Of a stretch of DNA of 64,000 bases, positions 43,221-54,579 are shown piece after piece. A model generated the notes under the pieces. That model searched no databases, had not been told where the DNA came from, and worked only from the letters and a program-made list of their open reading frames with translations. A program made the position numbers and the translations under genes. This DNA is from Seminavis robusta (lineage: Eukaryota > Bacillariophyta > Bacillariophyceae > Naviculales > Naviculaceae). The stretch is taken from NCBI GenBank assembly GCA_903772945.1, contig CAICTM010000304.1:1-64000 (forward strand). Direction: 5' to 3'. The stretch's first letter is position 1; each line of letters opens with the position of its first letter.

Positions 43221-45024
43221 CTACTTGTTTGATGATTCCGTCGTTTGTGTCCTCCGCAAAAGTTCGTCAAAATCAATGTAGGGTTCATAATGTTCAATGG
43301 CCACGCCAACTCTGTTTGTGTCGTCAATATTCAGCTTTGGGGTAAATTTTGATATCATCGATGTGGCCTCATGTGTCGTTTTCTCCACCACCATGACAGG
43401 AGCCCCCTCCAGTCCACTGAGAAGGTCCGAGATTTCGTTGGATAGTTGATACTTTCCTTGTCGACCGCAGATCAACAGAGCCGCCTCGAATGAGTCGTCA
43501 CTGTTCGCTTTTCGTCTTTGGTGCTCCCCCATGAAACCCACTGGAAAAGGGAAGACAATGGAGAGGGAGAAAATCAATGAGCCCAAGGACTAATCATCAC
43601 AGGGCTGAAAGCCACTTCAAAATCCGTACCAATGAGGTCATCTCGTGTGACGTGGCAAAGGTACAATGTTCGCTGTGGTTTTTCTCTCAAGTTTTCAAGG
43701 AATCTGAACACAGAAACCAAAATGGTTAGACCTGCAGAGAAGGGGGAAATCCCGTCGAGCTCTGCCCGCAGATTGAAACTTGCCGTGTCAGATTGGTGGT
43801 GACAACATTGATGTCGTCAACACTGTAGTGGCGGAACCGGTGCTCTTCCCCACAAACAAGGGTTGCCTTAAAGAGCCGTTCCAAATCTGCCAGAGCAGGA
43901 CAACCTAGGAAGGGCTGATCCGGAACACATCCAAGAAGTGGAATATCCCAAGTTTTCATCATTGCTTTTGACATGTATTCCTTGGTCTGGTCATACTTCT
44001 CAGGGATGACTTTGTTTATGACAACACCAGCAATGTTCACCCCATATTGATGGCAAAGCACCCTGTTCAGCTCCAGTTCATCGTATGCGCTGCCTGTGGC
44101 AAAAAGACGCCACAACAGCCAATGAGATCACAACAATATGTCAGTCGGCAGAATCCCAGAGAATACTGCTGCCTGCTTGAGTTTGAAAAACTTACCCAAT
44201 CCTCCATTGGCAATCAGGAGCTGTAAAAGTGCATAAATAAGGGGCTTCAAAATGCAGCAAAACAAGAATATGATGACGATTGTGAGCGGCTTACCATATC
44301 CGCACCGAGGATGCTAGCAACCTTTGCGTTGTTGAGACCGACAATGCTTCCCACAGCACAGTGTCCAGTACCCTCACAGACAGTTACGTCGCTGGCTGTT
44401 GCTACATTTTTCATTGCTGATTCAAGATCACTCAGTTGCGACTCGAATGCAATTTTGCCATCAACGAAATCTTTGGTGTATCCCTTGGGTATCAATACAG
44501 GACTCATGTCTTCATAGTCCAGATGATCCAAGTTGAAACGCTCCTTGATTAGTTCCACATCTTTATCAACTCTGATTTCCTTCCCGGGGGAGTTCTTTGA
44601 TTCCACTCGAACATGCTGCTGGCCAACAGGTTTGATGAAACCTAATACAGTATTGCAATGATCACAGAACGACGAGGTCGATGTCAGGCCAGAATGTTCG
44701 AATGTTCCGTACTCTGTTTGCGCTGGTATAATCACAAAACATACCTATCTTATCGAAGCGTTTTTGAAGGCCTGAAAGTACTGCTAGAGAGACAGTTGTT
44801 TTCCCAACATGCTGGCGGGTAGCAGCAATATAGATGGGTCGTTGATAGCGTCCGGTCTTCGAATGCTTCTTCCAATATGGGTTAGAATTATCTTGGTCGT
44901 TCTTATTGTCGAGATCTTTCGGACTTTCCACAGTCGAAAACGCCTTCTCTCCGTTCGTAGGGCGCGGAAGACTAGTGGCAACAGCTCTCCATGAGTAAAG
45001 ACTCTTTACTGGTGCTTTGTTCAT
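43221..45024 (-). CDS. P-loop (CobQ/BioD-type) plus DRTGG-like protein, probably mitochondrial or plastid
   Basis: Six exons are inferred: 44745-45024, 44295-44641, 44196-44220, 43780-44093, 43630-43703, 43221-43540. The N-terminus is basic and hydroxylated (SLYSWRAVATSLPRPT), like an organelle presequence. Then IYIAATRQHVGKTTVSLAVL is a Walker A of the BioD/CobQ/MinD family. VTVCEGTGH and the micro-exon LLIANGGLG fit the later strands of that fold. A later LGCVPDQPFLGCP and a region ending TLYLCHVTRDDLI fit the DRTGG-domain proteins related to the N-terminal part of phosphotransacetylase. The function is not established. The junction between the fourth and fifth exons does not close in frame with plain GT-AG sites, so that part of the model is tentative. 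Confidence 0.65.
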
Positions 45025-45970
45025 CTTTTAAACCAGATCTTGCCGATGCCTGTAGTTGCAGCTGCTATTTTGAGAAGTTCGTTGTGGGTGTGTGTTGGTG
45101 ATGGTGTTGGTGTGTGGTGTGGGGTTTTTGATGGGATGGCCCGTTCGAAAGATTTGGATCCCGAATGCCACCACAAGACCTGCGAACACACGGTGGTACG
45201 GTACCGTACATGGTTACTAGTACTGTATGGCACGGTAGGTACGGTGACCGTACCGTATGTCTGTACGGTAAAGTAACCGGTACGCTACTAGTAGTACTGG
45301 GAGGAGAAACTTGCTCTCTGCACAACGGTAGCTAACTATGGTACCCACTGTACTAGCTGGTACCGGTAGCCAGTGTCGGGAGCCCAAAAGGTTTGGTGGT
45401 CAACAATTCTTTATGTGGTGCTTATAGCTACAGGCAATTGCAAGGGTAGCAACGAACATCTCTCCTGGCAAAAACACAGTTGTATTCGTTTCCCGAGGTT
45501 GATTGTTGCTGCACCGGTACCCTGAGGCCGTTTCCTACCGTACTGTAGAACTATTTTAAAATAGCTGGCTAGACAACATCAATCTCCTGCTATGCATCCC
45601 GGGAGCCTAGCTAGTAGTAGCTAGCTAGTACCAGTGCTAGCTGCCCTACTAGACATCACTTCCTTTTGGTTGAGGGGTTCATCTGGTCACGCGGCGACCG
45701 CTGGCTTCGATCGGATAGAAAACCAGATTTTCGGCCAGCAGTCCCGTGGGCTTCGCTCTTGCAAAGCACTCTTGCGAGCAGGTTATTTGGCGGTCTCGCG
45801 AGAAATTTTGACCACAAAAAAATTCTGAACAACGATCATGTATGTGTCTCCTCAATCAACAGGACCAATGCAGCCCATCACATTGTTACCGGATTTAAAA
45901 TTAGATGGACATAGCTCTCAACTAGCTAGCTAGTAGCTGATTTCCTACATTTCGTTCCTGTGCTTTGCCC
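45025..45970. other. Spacer with dense GGTAC/CTAG palindromes
   Basis: Between divergent genes. It contains a GTGTTGGTGATGGTGTTGG run near 45090 and many ACGGTACGG, TACTAGTA and CTAGCTAG words at 45190-45370 and 45600-45640. No gene is supported. Confidence 0.5.
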
Positions 45971-47853
45971 ATGGAAGCCAAGGCAGAGGTTGAAATGAAG
46001 GGTAATCGCTCCAAACTGGCGTGTCTTTGGCCGAGACCGAGAATCCAGAATGATGCTTCGATTAGTCGAGTTGCTTGGTTGATGCTACTCCTGATTCTGT
46101 CGGTCAATACAGTTCATAGCTCAGCTTTTTCGGATCAATCCAAGCCCATGCCACGTTGGCGAGAGCAGCTAGAAAAGCGAACACAACTCCTGGCATCAAT
46201 CGAAAATACCCCAGACAGAACCACCGTATTGCAATCCTTGTCGCACTCCCTTCCACATTCTGGAGATTCTACTAATTCCCTCAGACAAAACCGACGCCGT
46301 CAAAATGAAGCTGGAACGACTCCTCTTGCAAGAGATTCCAGGGCACAAGACGCAAGCCACAACAACCGGAAAACAATGACAGCTCACGCGCAGACCCACA
46401 CAAGCGACTTTCCTCATCGTGTGCGAATAGCCGCATTTGATTTGTTGATTGCTCCAACGCCCACTAAGCTTCAACGTGTAGACGAAGATCTACTGCTTGT
46501 GGCGTTGCAAGAGCTCGCCATAAAGTTCATGAAGATGCAGTTTGGAAACGAGGAAATTGCAGCAAACAGAGTCGGAAAAGACACGACCGTCGAGTACGTC
46601 CTGTTTTCCGACATTGAAGGAAACACTTGGAGCGAGGGGCATTCCGGTCCAAACGACCCTCCAAGAACTATCTTGGAATTCAACGGAGGCGTAGCTTCTT
46701 TTGTGGGCCCCAATATTCCAAGTGAAGACGAGGTCAACGAATGGGTAGAGGTATGTTGCAGCAGGGAATTGTTTCGAACAACTTGTGCTTTCGCGTTGCT
46801 CAAAAAATCCTCTCGTCTATGCTAATATCTGAGAAGACTGCTGTCAACGGCCTCTTTGTTTCCACCTTGACAGAAACACCGTACAGCTACGTAGAGCTTA
46901 CCCAATACATGTCGGAGTCTCTAACCAACGAGGCTTTGCAGCCAGCCGATATTGTGGTGAATGTCGCCGAAACGGATGCCCCAAAGCCGATCCAGCAACC
47001 AGTCCAGGAGCCAATTTTGCAAAGCACCACTCCCTTAGACGGGGAGCCCGGGACAGCTCTGTTCAACATCCTTGTTTCCCTTCTTGTGGGGTTTGTGGTC
47101 ATCGCTTTACTCTTGGTATTATGGATCCGGTGGAACAATCGAGCAGTACGAATATTGTGTCTCAGTGGCAAGGACAACGAGGAGGTCGTTGACTTTACTG
47201 ATGATGACCAAATCTCCATTGCTCACAACGAAACCGCAGCCCCGCGTACGAACCCGGAAAAGTGCACCGACAACAACGATGACAACGCCGATACAGATGA
47301 TACTGGGCCCGCTGAAGGTCACAAGAAAATTTCGTTTGCTAAACTGAACAACAGCGACGAGCATTCTTCAACTAGTTCAATTTCTGAATTGACCATTCCC
47401 GCGGTGTCTGCGCTGTCATTTCAAACGCCAAATCCTTTCACGAAGAACATGGCGTCGCGTGAAAGCTTTCAAAAAGAAAGGGAGAAGAACTATCTATCAA
47501 AAGATATGCTGTACTCCTCATGGGCAGGGAAAGCTCCAACGATCCCTTCCACACGTAAGCGAGACCACCGAGACCACAGCGTGTTACAAAGTTCTTACTT
47601 TTCTGCCAAGAAAGAACGTGAGGCAATGGCATGGATGACCAACACGACCTCGAGTTTCGAACGGCGATCAGCGCCCGGTGGAGGAAGCGAGGAAGTTGAG
47701 GAATTCCAATTTGAAGCAGCAAACGAAAAGGACGATAACGACGGCCAACCGGACGGGCTGTACACAATCACAGACAAGATTCGAAGATCTAGGCAGGTGC
47801 TAGCAAATCAAGGATCAGGATCAAGGGGAAGGGAGTCGTCTGACTTTGTGTAG
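45971..47853 (+). CDS. Single-pass membrane protein of diatom type
   Basis: Two exons, 45971-46750 and 46834-47853, encode about 599 residues; an acceptor three bases further on is also possible. Near residues 35-50 a hydrophobic signal-anchor or signal peptide (WLMLLLILSVNTVHSSA) is seen. A lumenal or extracellular domain of about 320 residues follows, with strands such as VRIAAFDLLIAP and EYVLFSDIEG. One strong membrane span (LFNILVSLLVGFVVIALLLVLW, about residue 365) precedes a long acidic and serine-rich cytoplasmic tail ending ESSDFV. I associate this layout with a diatom-specific family of unknown function. The gene at the right edge of the window has a similar single-span and acidic-tail ending. 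Confidence 0.7.
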
Positions 47854-48081
47854 TGCCCAATGTTCTCGAGCCTGGATGATGGTACCGCAGTAGGTTGCGT
47901 CCCTCGACTCGACTGTCGAAAGAGACAATTGCCGATTCACCCAAATGAGGGGGTGGGGATGGGGGTCGGCCGTAGTCGAAAAGTTGCTTCCTGAAACAGT
48001 CTCAAGACGGTTCTTCAGCTCAGTTGCCAAATCTCGTTCCCGCTTTGAATCGAGCTTGGACGATGCAACGTCTTCGCTCAT
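47821..48081 (-). CDS. Possible small protein, 86 residues
   Basis: An ATG at 48081 opens a frame with a plausible N-terminus (MSEDVASSKLDSKRERDLATELKNRLE, charged and helical). The second half is less protein-like, and its 3' end runs antisense over the last 33 bases of the membrane-protein gene. It may be the first exon of a short gene or chance. Confidence 0.25.
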   Translation of the reverse strand: MSEDVASSKLDSKRERDLATELKNRLETVSGSNFSTTADPHPHPLIWVNRQLSLSTVESRDATYCGTIIQAREHWALHKVRRLPSP

Positions 48082-48366
48082 AAAAGTCCTTCCTATCTTT
48101 TCATTACCAATTCTCCCAAGACAGCTTCTTATTCGGTACTCCGTGCAGTATGGTTACCAACTTTTGGCGGCCACAAATTGGTGCTGGTGAAGCGTCCGAT
48201 TGGAGCGGTCAGGCCAGAAGTTGACTCTACTCAGCAAATAAATGCGACAAAATCTTGAAACTGTATGATTATAAGATTTTAGCTGAATGCCTACGGTACT
48301 ACATGTAGATAACCAGTCTACGAGCTACTTTTGGCACTTTTTACAAAGCGAATTTGTCTTTGATTG

Positions 48367-50415
48367 TCAATCTGTGCCACGATGCCGTTGACGGGCGCCT
48401 CTGAAACGCGAAGAATCCAGCGTGGAAAAGGACGGGACGGTGCTCATTGTGTTCTCGCCTATAGCTGGTCCCTGCACAGAGTTGTGAAAATAAGGTGAAA
48501 GATCATATATGGCTTGTAGACCACTGGCCGCGGCTTCGTCGGTGATTGTTCCGAATTGGCCGACAGCGCTTTGAAGTGTGGACATGCTGTCGTAAGCCCG
48601 GCGCATTCGCGCCGTCGCTTCACCAGGTTGGTTATCACTGCGGTTGGCAGCAGTGTGGGAAGTGAGCTGTCCAGGAATCACAACTTCGCCATCGAGGAAG
48701 AACAAGCATGACTCTGACCCGTCATCGTCTGTCCGAAAGATTGCTTGTGAGCTTGATCGCGACATTCGCCCCTGACTGTATGTGTAGTGGAGTTGACCTT
48801 GTTGATGATGTTGGGGTACCATTGTGACTCGCAGAACGTGTTCAGGAGATCGGTTCGGAGACTCTGCACCTCCTGAGGAATGATGGCTGCGCGGATACGT
48901 CGTCGTTGCCGGCGACAACGACAAAGCTGATTCTTGTCGGGCTGCGTCCAATGTGTATTGTTGTTCTACATTGTTGGCATCGTTTCCGCGATTACCATCG
49001 AGGTTTTCCCTGGTCCCCGCTACGGCTGGTACTTCGTACCTGTTCCAAAAGAATGTGAAGGACTCCATCATGAAACAGATAATCATGAACATGGCCAAGT
49101 TCGAAAAAGCAAATGGGAAGCTGAAAATGTACGAGTGCACAAGGAAGAAGAGGAGGAAGAAAGCCCTTGGAAAGAAGAAGATTCCTTGAGCAGTCCTGAC
49201 ACTGTAATTGAAAGGTCCGCAACGTTAGTTGGACCACCACAGAAGGGAAAGGAAAGTAATGCAGTACACACCATACCACCAATGTACTCACCTGACAAAT
49301 GAAAACAGTTCGCCAACAAAGACAATCCCAAGCACCGACAAAGCGATGACCCAGTCACCTTGGTAGAACTCTCGTAGATAGAATAGAACCCCTACAGTGA
49401 TTGGCACAAACACAAACGCATCCGCCACGTGTGTGACAAAGAGGGGGATGATCGATCTGTTTTCCTCTTGATGACTGCGTATTTGCAAAGCTAGCTCTAG
49501 CAAGCTTTCTTGAGCCACTCGAAGGAGAAATGAGACCAGGTTGGTGCTGATAAAGTATATGAGACATGTCTTGATGACTGTTCTAACCTTGGACGCCCAT
49601 GGCCGGATCCAAGGTACCAATCCAAACAAGGCTCCAAAGTCCCCGGTGGGTCTTGCCCTAGTGTTTCGCACGTTGAGAATGTTTAATTTTCCCAAGTCCA
49701 CCGTCTCTTCCGTCCGTGGATTGTGGACATACCCAGTACCATTGCTAATGGCGAGTAGCCAGTTCATCATGACCAGATCGTGTCCGAGTACGTGGAAGAT
49801 TGCGGTTTGCAGGAACGGCTCTCCAAAACAGCGTACATCAGTCTTGGAGACGGCCACAATCTGTGTGGAGATGCCATGCGCTCTAAGAGGTTCTGAGAGG
49901 TCTGGAGAAAGGAGAGCATATCCCTTCGTTTTGGCGTATGTGAATTGTACCCTGCCGGCAAAGTTGGAGGAGTATTGCATCATTTTGGCAACACGACAGG
50001 ATGGCTGATTTTGATCCTTTTCCAATGCGAGGCATTCTTGGGTACCCAGTTCCCAAGCGATGCTTTCTTGTGGTTCGTCATCTTCTAGCAGGATTAGATG
50101 TGTAATGTCGGAAGTGCTTCGAAAGCCATCGATACTGGATAGACAGGATGCGGGTATATTTCGAAGTGGATTGTGATGGCTGACATTGCGGAATGCAGCA
50201 ACTGGTGCTGGATTGCCTCGGTACACAAAAGCCAGATGCAGACAAATCAGAGCGGCAAAGCCACTGACGGCCAGAATCATCCAAAAGATCTCCAGAAGGG
50301 ATCGCACATTGCGGTTGGTATACTTCAAATAGAGTAGACTCGCTCGGTAGTGCAGATTATTTAATATCAAGTCGGCATTCCTCTCATTGTTGGTTGCTCC
50401 TGCCGTTTCTACCAT
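48367..50415 (-). CDS. TMEM259: Membralin (TMEM259-like)
   Basis: Two exons, 49292-50415 and 48367-49120, with a 171-base intron, encode 625 residues from the ATG at 50415; the open frame above starts without ATG. The N-terminal region matches membralin: RASLLYLKYTNRNVRSLLEIFW, followed by the first membrane span (MILAVSGFAALICLHLAF). Then come the lumenal domain with YAKTKGYALLSP and VRCFGEPF, and later spans (KTCLIYFISTNLVSFLL, FVFVPITVGVLFYL, WVIALSVLGIVFVGELF). The second exon opens with FPFAFSNLAMFMIICFMM and the typical WNRYE. The last 200 residues are low-complexity and serine-rich. Membralin belongs to ER-associated degradation machinery at the ER and inner nuclear membrane in animals. 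Confidence 0.85.
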
Positions 50416-50829
50416 CTTGATGCAAGCACATGGGTGTTTCTTTTTATGCTTATTAGTCAAAGGAGGGAAGACAACATAGACCGGATGCAGGACATCAACA
50501 TCACAAGCGACTACTAGTACGGTGCCGAACCGTGGCTGGTAGCTGCGACACTTCTGGCGCAGTCCTTCCTATCGCGTTGGCTTCAACTCTGTTGCATGAA
50601 AAAGTGTGCGTCAGATTGATTGAGGCCAGCGTCAAACGTACTGTTTAAGTCAATTATCTGGCTTATTTCTAGCGCATGGCATCACGGTTTGGTGAAGACC
50701 TGCAGACTTTTAGACCGTTCAGCTCAGAGGCCAATTCTGAAGCTGCTTTTTCATCTTCCGTAAAGTGGTGCTCTCTGCTGCTGTTGTTGTTGTTGTTATC
50801 ATCGTCTCGAAGTCAAAACCAAGGGCAAG
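50416..50829. other. Divergent promoter region
   Basis: These 414 bases lie between membralin and V-ATPase D and would hold both promoters. A GTTGTTGTTGTTG run lies near 50783. No gene is supported. Confidence 0.45.
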
Positions 50830-52003
50830 ATGGCAGATGTACCGCCAACGCGTATGAACCAGCAGATCTTCAAGGGCAAGAAGAAGGCTGCAGAAGGTGG
50901 ACACAAATTGCTCAAGAAAAAGGCAGATGCGTTGAAGGTGGGTTTTAAAAGATATCGCCATCACTGTGGATCCATCCTTCTCTCCTTGCCAGGCGTTGAG
51001 TGTGATCCATGGTGGTTCTACTAGCAAGTGTTAGTTTTGACTTGTTGTCTCTGGCAAACTAAACTTTATCCCCTGCTTTTGCCGCAATCATAGGTCAAAT
51101 TTCGGGACTATGCCAAGGCGATTGCCGAAACCAAGTCCTCCATGACAGGAGACTCATCCAATGCATTCTTCTCTATGACGCAAGCTGAATATGCGGCTGG
51201 AAACTTCAAACAGAAGGTGGCCGAAGGATCCATGACAGCCAGAGTCAGAGTTGGAGCTGGCGTGGACAATGTGGCTGGTGTCAAACTCCCTGTCTTTACC
51301 AAGTATGATACTGGCGCTGCAGCCGACAATCAGAGTCTTGGGCTTGTTGGAGGAGGAAAGAAGATCCAAAATGTCCGTGAAAAGTTCACCGATCTTTTGG
51401 AAATGCTTATCAAGTACGTGGTTACCATGGCTTGTCAGTGATTGGGGGGTGGGCTGTGTTTAACTCAGCTGACATCATTTGTTTCGTTCCCTCCCAGGTT
51501 GGCATCTCTTCAAACAAGTTTTCAGACACTTGACGAAGCGTTGAAGGGTAAGTGGGTTTTGCTTGCCAACTACTGTGTTTGTGTTTGTCGACTCTAATCT
51601 CACCTCTTTTTGTGTTTGATATTCAGTGACAAACCGTCGTGTCAACGCCTTGGAGAATGTGACTATTCCCAAGATCGAAGGAATCCTGGGCTACATTGCT
51701 CGTGAACTTGACGAACTCGAGCGTGAAGGTACGTTCAGCTCTGTGCGAAAAAGTCATGTGAGATACTCCTGAAACTTAATCAAATTGAATGGTTTTTGGT
51801 TTCCCTCTGGCCGTGGCCATGCAGATTTCACACGCCTCAAGCTCGTGCAAGGCAAGAAGGAAATCGAAATCAAGCGAGAAGCAGCACAAAAGGCAAAGGA
51901 AGCAGCCAAGATCATGGTCTCTGGACAAGCCAGGCCCAAGTCTAACGATGCAGATATTACTGCCGCATTTGATGCGAACGACGACGAAGATGTTGTCTTT
52001 TAA
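50830..52003 (+). CDS. ATP6V1D: V-type H+-ATPase subunit D
   Basis: Five exons (50830-50937, 51094-51413, 51498-51547, 51627-51728, 51825-52003) encode 252 residues, the normal family length, and all junctions close. The start [21 protein letters not shown] and [13 protein letters not shown] are typical. The middle has [18 protein letters not shown] and [11 protein letters not shown]. The C-terminal coiled coil includes [18 protein letters not shown] and [15 protein letters not shown]-type sequence. Subunit D is part of the central rotor stalk of the V1 sector, linking ATP hydrolysis to proton pumping in vacuolar and other acidic membranes. It is divergently paired with membralin. Confidence 0.97.
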
Positions 52004-52687
52004 GGGTTAGCACCTGCTTGGCAGTGCCTCAAGCACTGGTATCTAAGCACACCCTATAGCGCGCAGCTTTCGGCAGAACAATGGCAAGAGGTCTCTTAGC
52101 TAGAGATCAAATGAGGGTGCTTTGAATGTAGACATCGTCTCTTTGTGTCATCAGACCAGTGAAATTGCAGTCTCACTTCTCAGCTCTAGCCATTTATCAT
52201 TATTGTAAAGATACCGCCGAAGGAAACTTATCTATCTAGTTGTGCTATTTGACTCTGGTAAATTTCAGTCACTATGCTATGGGGGCGATTAGTCTTCGCT
52301 GTGCAAGGAGAAGGCTTCAAACAGCAGTTCCGCGTCACCTGCTTACTCCTCAGCAGATCCGTGGCATTAACATGCGACGTGACAGACTGCCACTCCCAAC
52401 CGGGATGCAGAGGACAGGATACTGGGTGGTTGGTGTGGTGTTTCTTTTCCATCTCACCAGCATCCAAACGAAGATGAGCATTTCTAGGGCATACCAATCT
52501 AATCACGCTGATGCGCTTAGAGAACAGTTAGTTATCAACAATGCTGATTTGTTGCAGAATGTCATACTGAAATGGTACTGGTACCGTAGAATATGGCACA
52601 TTTTTCTTTAAACATTTAGCGCCCTATCATAACATCTAGCTAGCGAATCAAAGAAAGCAATTCATTAGCAACTGCTTCATTTGTTGC
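52004..52687. other. Convergent intergenic spacer
   Basis: A spacer of 684 bases between the 3' ends of V-ATPase D and the translocator. It contains only short open frames with no recognisable product. Confidence 0.45.
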
Positions 52688-54048
52688 TTAGGCCTTCTTG
52701 GCCTTTGAAGCATTCATTGCCAAAGAGTACATCAGGGTACCAGCGATGGCAATGGATGATCCAATAATAGATCCAGTGCTCATTGGTGTCTTGAAAGCAA
52801 CCACAGAGGCAACAATGATGACAACTCGCTTGATGGTGTTTCCGACGGCGTGGGTAACTGGGTTCACCTGTTGCGACGTGGAGAAAGAGATAACGTTTTC
52901 AGGGTACAAGTGTTCACAGGGTGCGTGAAATGGAGTCAAATTTGAACCTTCTCTTACCTTTCCAAGGGCAAGGAAAGCAACTTCATTGTAGGCATAGTAT
53001 GAAGCACCACCAAGAGCCAAGAGCACAGCAAGGGACTTTGTAGTGAAGTCAGGGCCAGCGGCAACTCCCTTGAATGCAGTGAAGAAGCTCGTTCCCTCCA
53101 TAGCCAAGCAGGCTGGGATGAGGATCAGCGTTGACATGGCCGTCAAAACGGCATAAAGATTTTGGGCATCAAGGTTTTCACCAATTTTCTTTCCAGACAT
53201 GGTCTTCTTAGACAATACACCACGTGCAGCCGAGGAGACATTGGAAAGCATAGCAGAAGCCAACGCCAAAACAGTGAAAGAAAGCTCCTTCATGGATGCA
53301 ATGGCAACTCCTCCAATGATAGGGAGAAGAGTAAGGTAAACTGGGAGGGGGAAAGTCTCGCCCAAAAGCACAGCATTGAACAAGCAAGTGACCACGGGTT
53401 CAGATGCCTTCACAATGTGGGCAAAAGACACAGCACCGGCTCCAAGAGCAATCACAGCACCAACGTGAACTCCTGTGTGGCAAAGAGCAATGGGGAAAAG
53501 AGTCTTCAACTCCGCGGCACTGAGCTTGGGTGCCTTACGGGCTCCAGTGAGCCAGAGAGGAACAAAATAGAGAATACCAGCGGCCATTTGGATAGTGGCG
53601 ACCGTCCAGGGGTAGTCAAGGACATTCAAGGCTTTCTTGTTGTAGATGTTGTAGGCAATGTTGAATAGATACCACAGGGCAAAATAGGAGCCCACAGTCA
53701 GACTCTCCATAAGGCCACCCCCCTTGGGTTCTTCGGCTACAGCCTTGGCACCTCCACTGGAGGAGAGTGCCAGAGCTGTCGAAGACTTCACATCGGCACT
53801 GCAAAAACGACGAAAGATACCAGAGTGTCAGAAATGGAAAAGTTCAAACAAATCGCTCCAGCTCTTTACCAGCCCAAAATCTAGCATGAAACGCACCCAC
53901 GAACATATCGAAACGCCTTTGGCTCACTGATCCCCGAGCTACCCGCGACAGTCTTAATAGCCGGATTGGGTGCAAAGGCACTTGCCTGCACAGAGACCGA
54001 GGAGGCAAAGGCCACGATGACAACGGCTTTCCTGATGTTCGAGTACAT
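52688..54048 (-). CDS. TPT: Plastid triose-phosphate/phosphate translocator
   Basis: Three exons (53897-54048, 52958-53798, 52688-52867) encode 390 residues. Exon 1 encodes just the plastid presequence: a hydrophobic signal (RKAVVIVAFASSVSVQA) and the diatom cleavage motif ASAFAP, then a transit-like stretch. The mature protein is a drug/metabolite-superfamily antiporter with about ten spans: SYFALWYLFNIAYNIYNKKAL, CHTGVHVGAVIALGAGAVSF, HIVKASEPVVTCLF, and the family signature THAVGNTIKRVVII, with the conserved lysine-arginine pair that binds phosphate. It exchanges triose phosphates or related C3 sugars for phosphate across an inner plastid membrane; the exact substrate (TPT, PPT or other) cannot be fixed by eye. 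The tail is short and lysine-rich (SKAKKA). Confidence 0.93.
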
Positions 54049-54579
54049 GGTCTACGACTACTAGCTAGTGATGGTCTAAAACAACACTGAAGAATGAAGC
54101 TAGATTGGTTACCAAAGGGAGGTTGTCGTCGGTTGAAACCTTGCTTGGCTTGATAGACAACAACACGTACGAAGGTCAAAATCAATTGGATTGCGGTCGA
54201 ATCTTTCTCGAGATGCGTCACCGTGTCTCAAATACCAATGAGCTTGCAAAGCTGTAGATCCGGAAAGTGACTGGTGGTCATTCCGTTGTGTTGGCACCTT
54301 GGCTTCGGGGGTGTACTACAGACCACCGGTACGGCACCCGTACGGTGCCGACGTACCGGTATGGTACCGGTACGTGTGACAAAGGTGGGTGTCTCAGTTG
54401 ACAGCTGTTGACACTATCAACGTACACTTTTAGATTCAGCTTAGCCTACTACTAGCTAGCTGTTGTCTTCCTGAAGCCATGAAGAAAAAGCAGTGCTGAG
54501 TTGATTTGACGGTATCGCTACCGTACACTGTATCGGGCCAGCCAGCCACTAATATGCCTTGGAAAAACCCTGCCAATGC
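54049..54579. other. Intergenic, palindrome-rich
   Basis: Holds the upstream region of the translocator. Near 54325-54375 ACCGGTACGG, CCGTACGG, GTACCGGTA and GGTACCGGTAC follow one another. No gene is supported. Confidence 0.45.
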
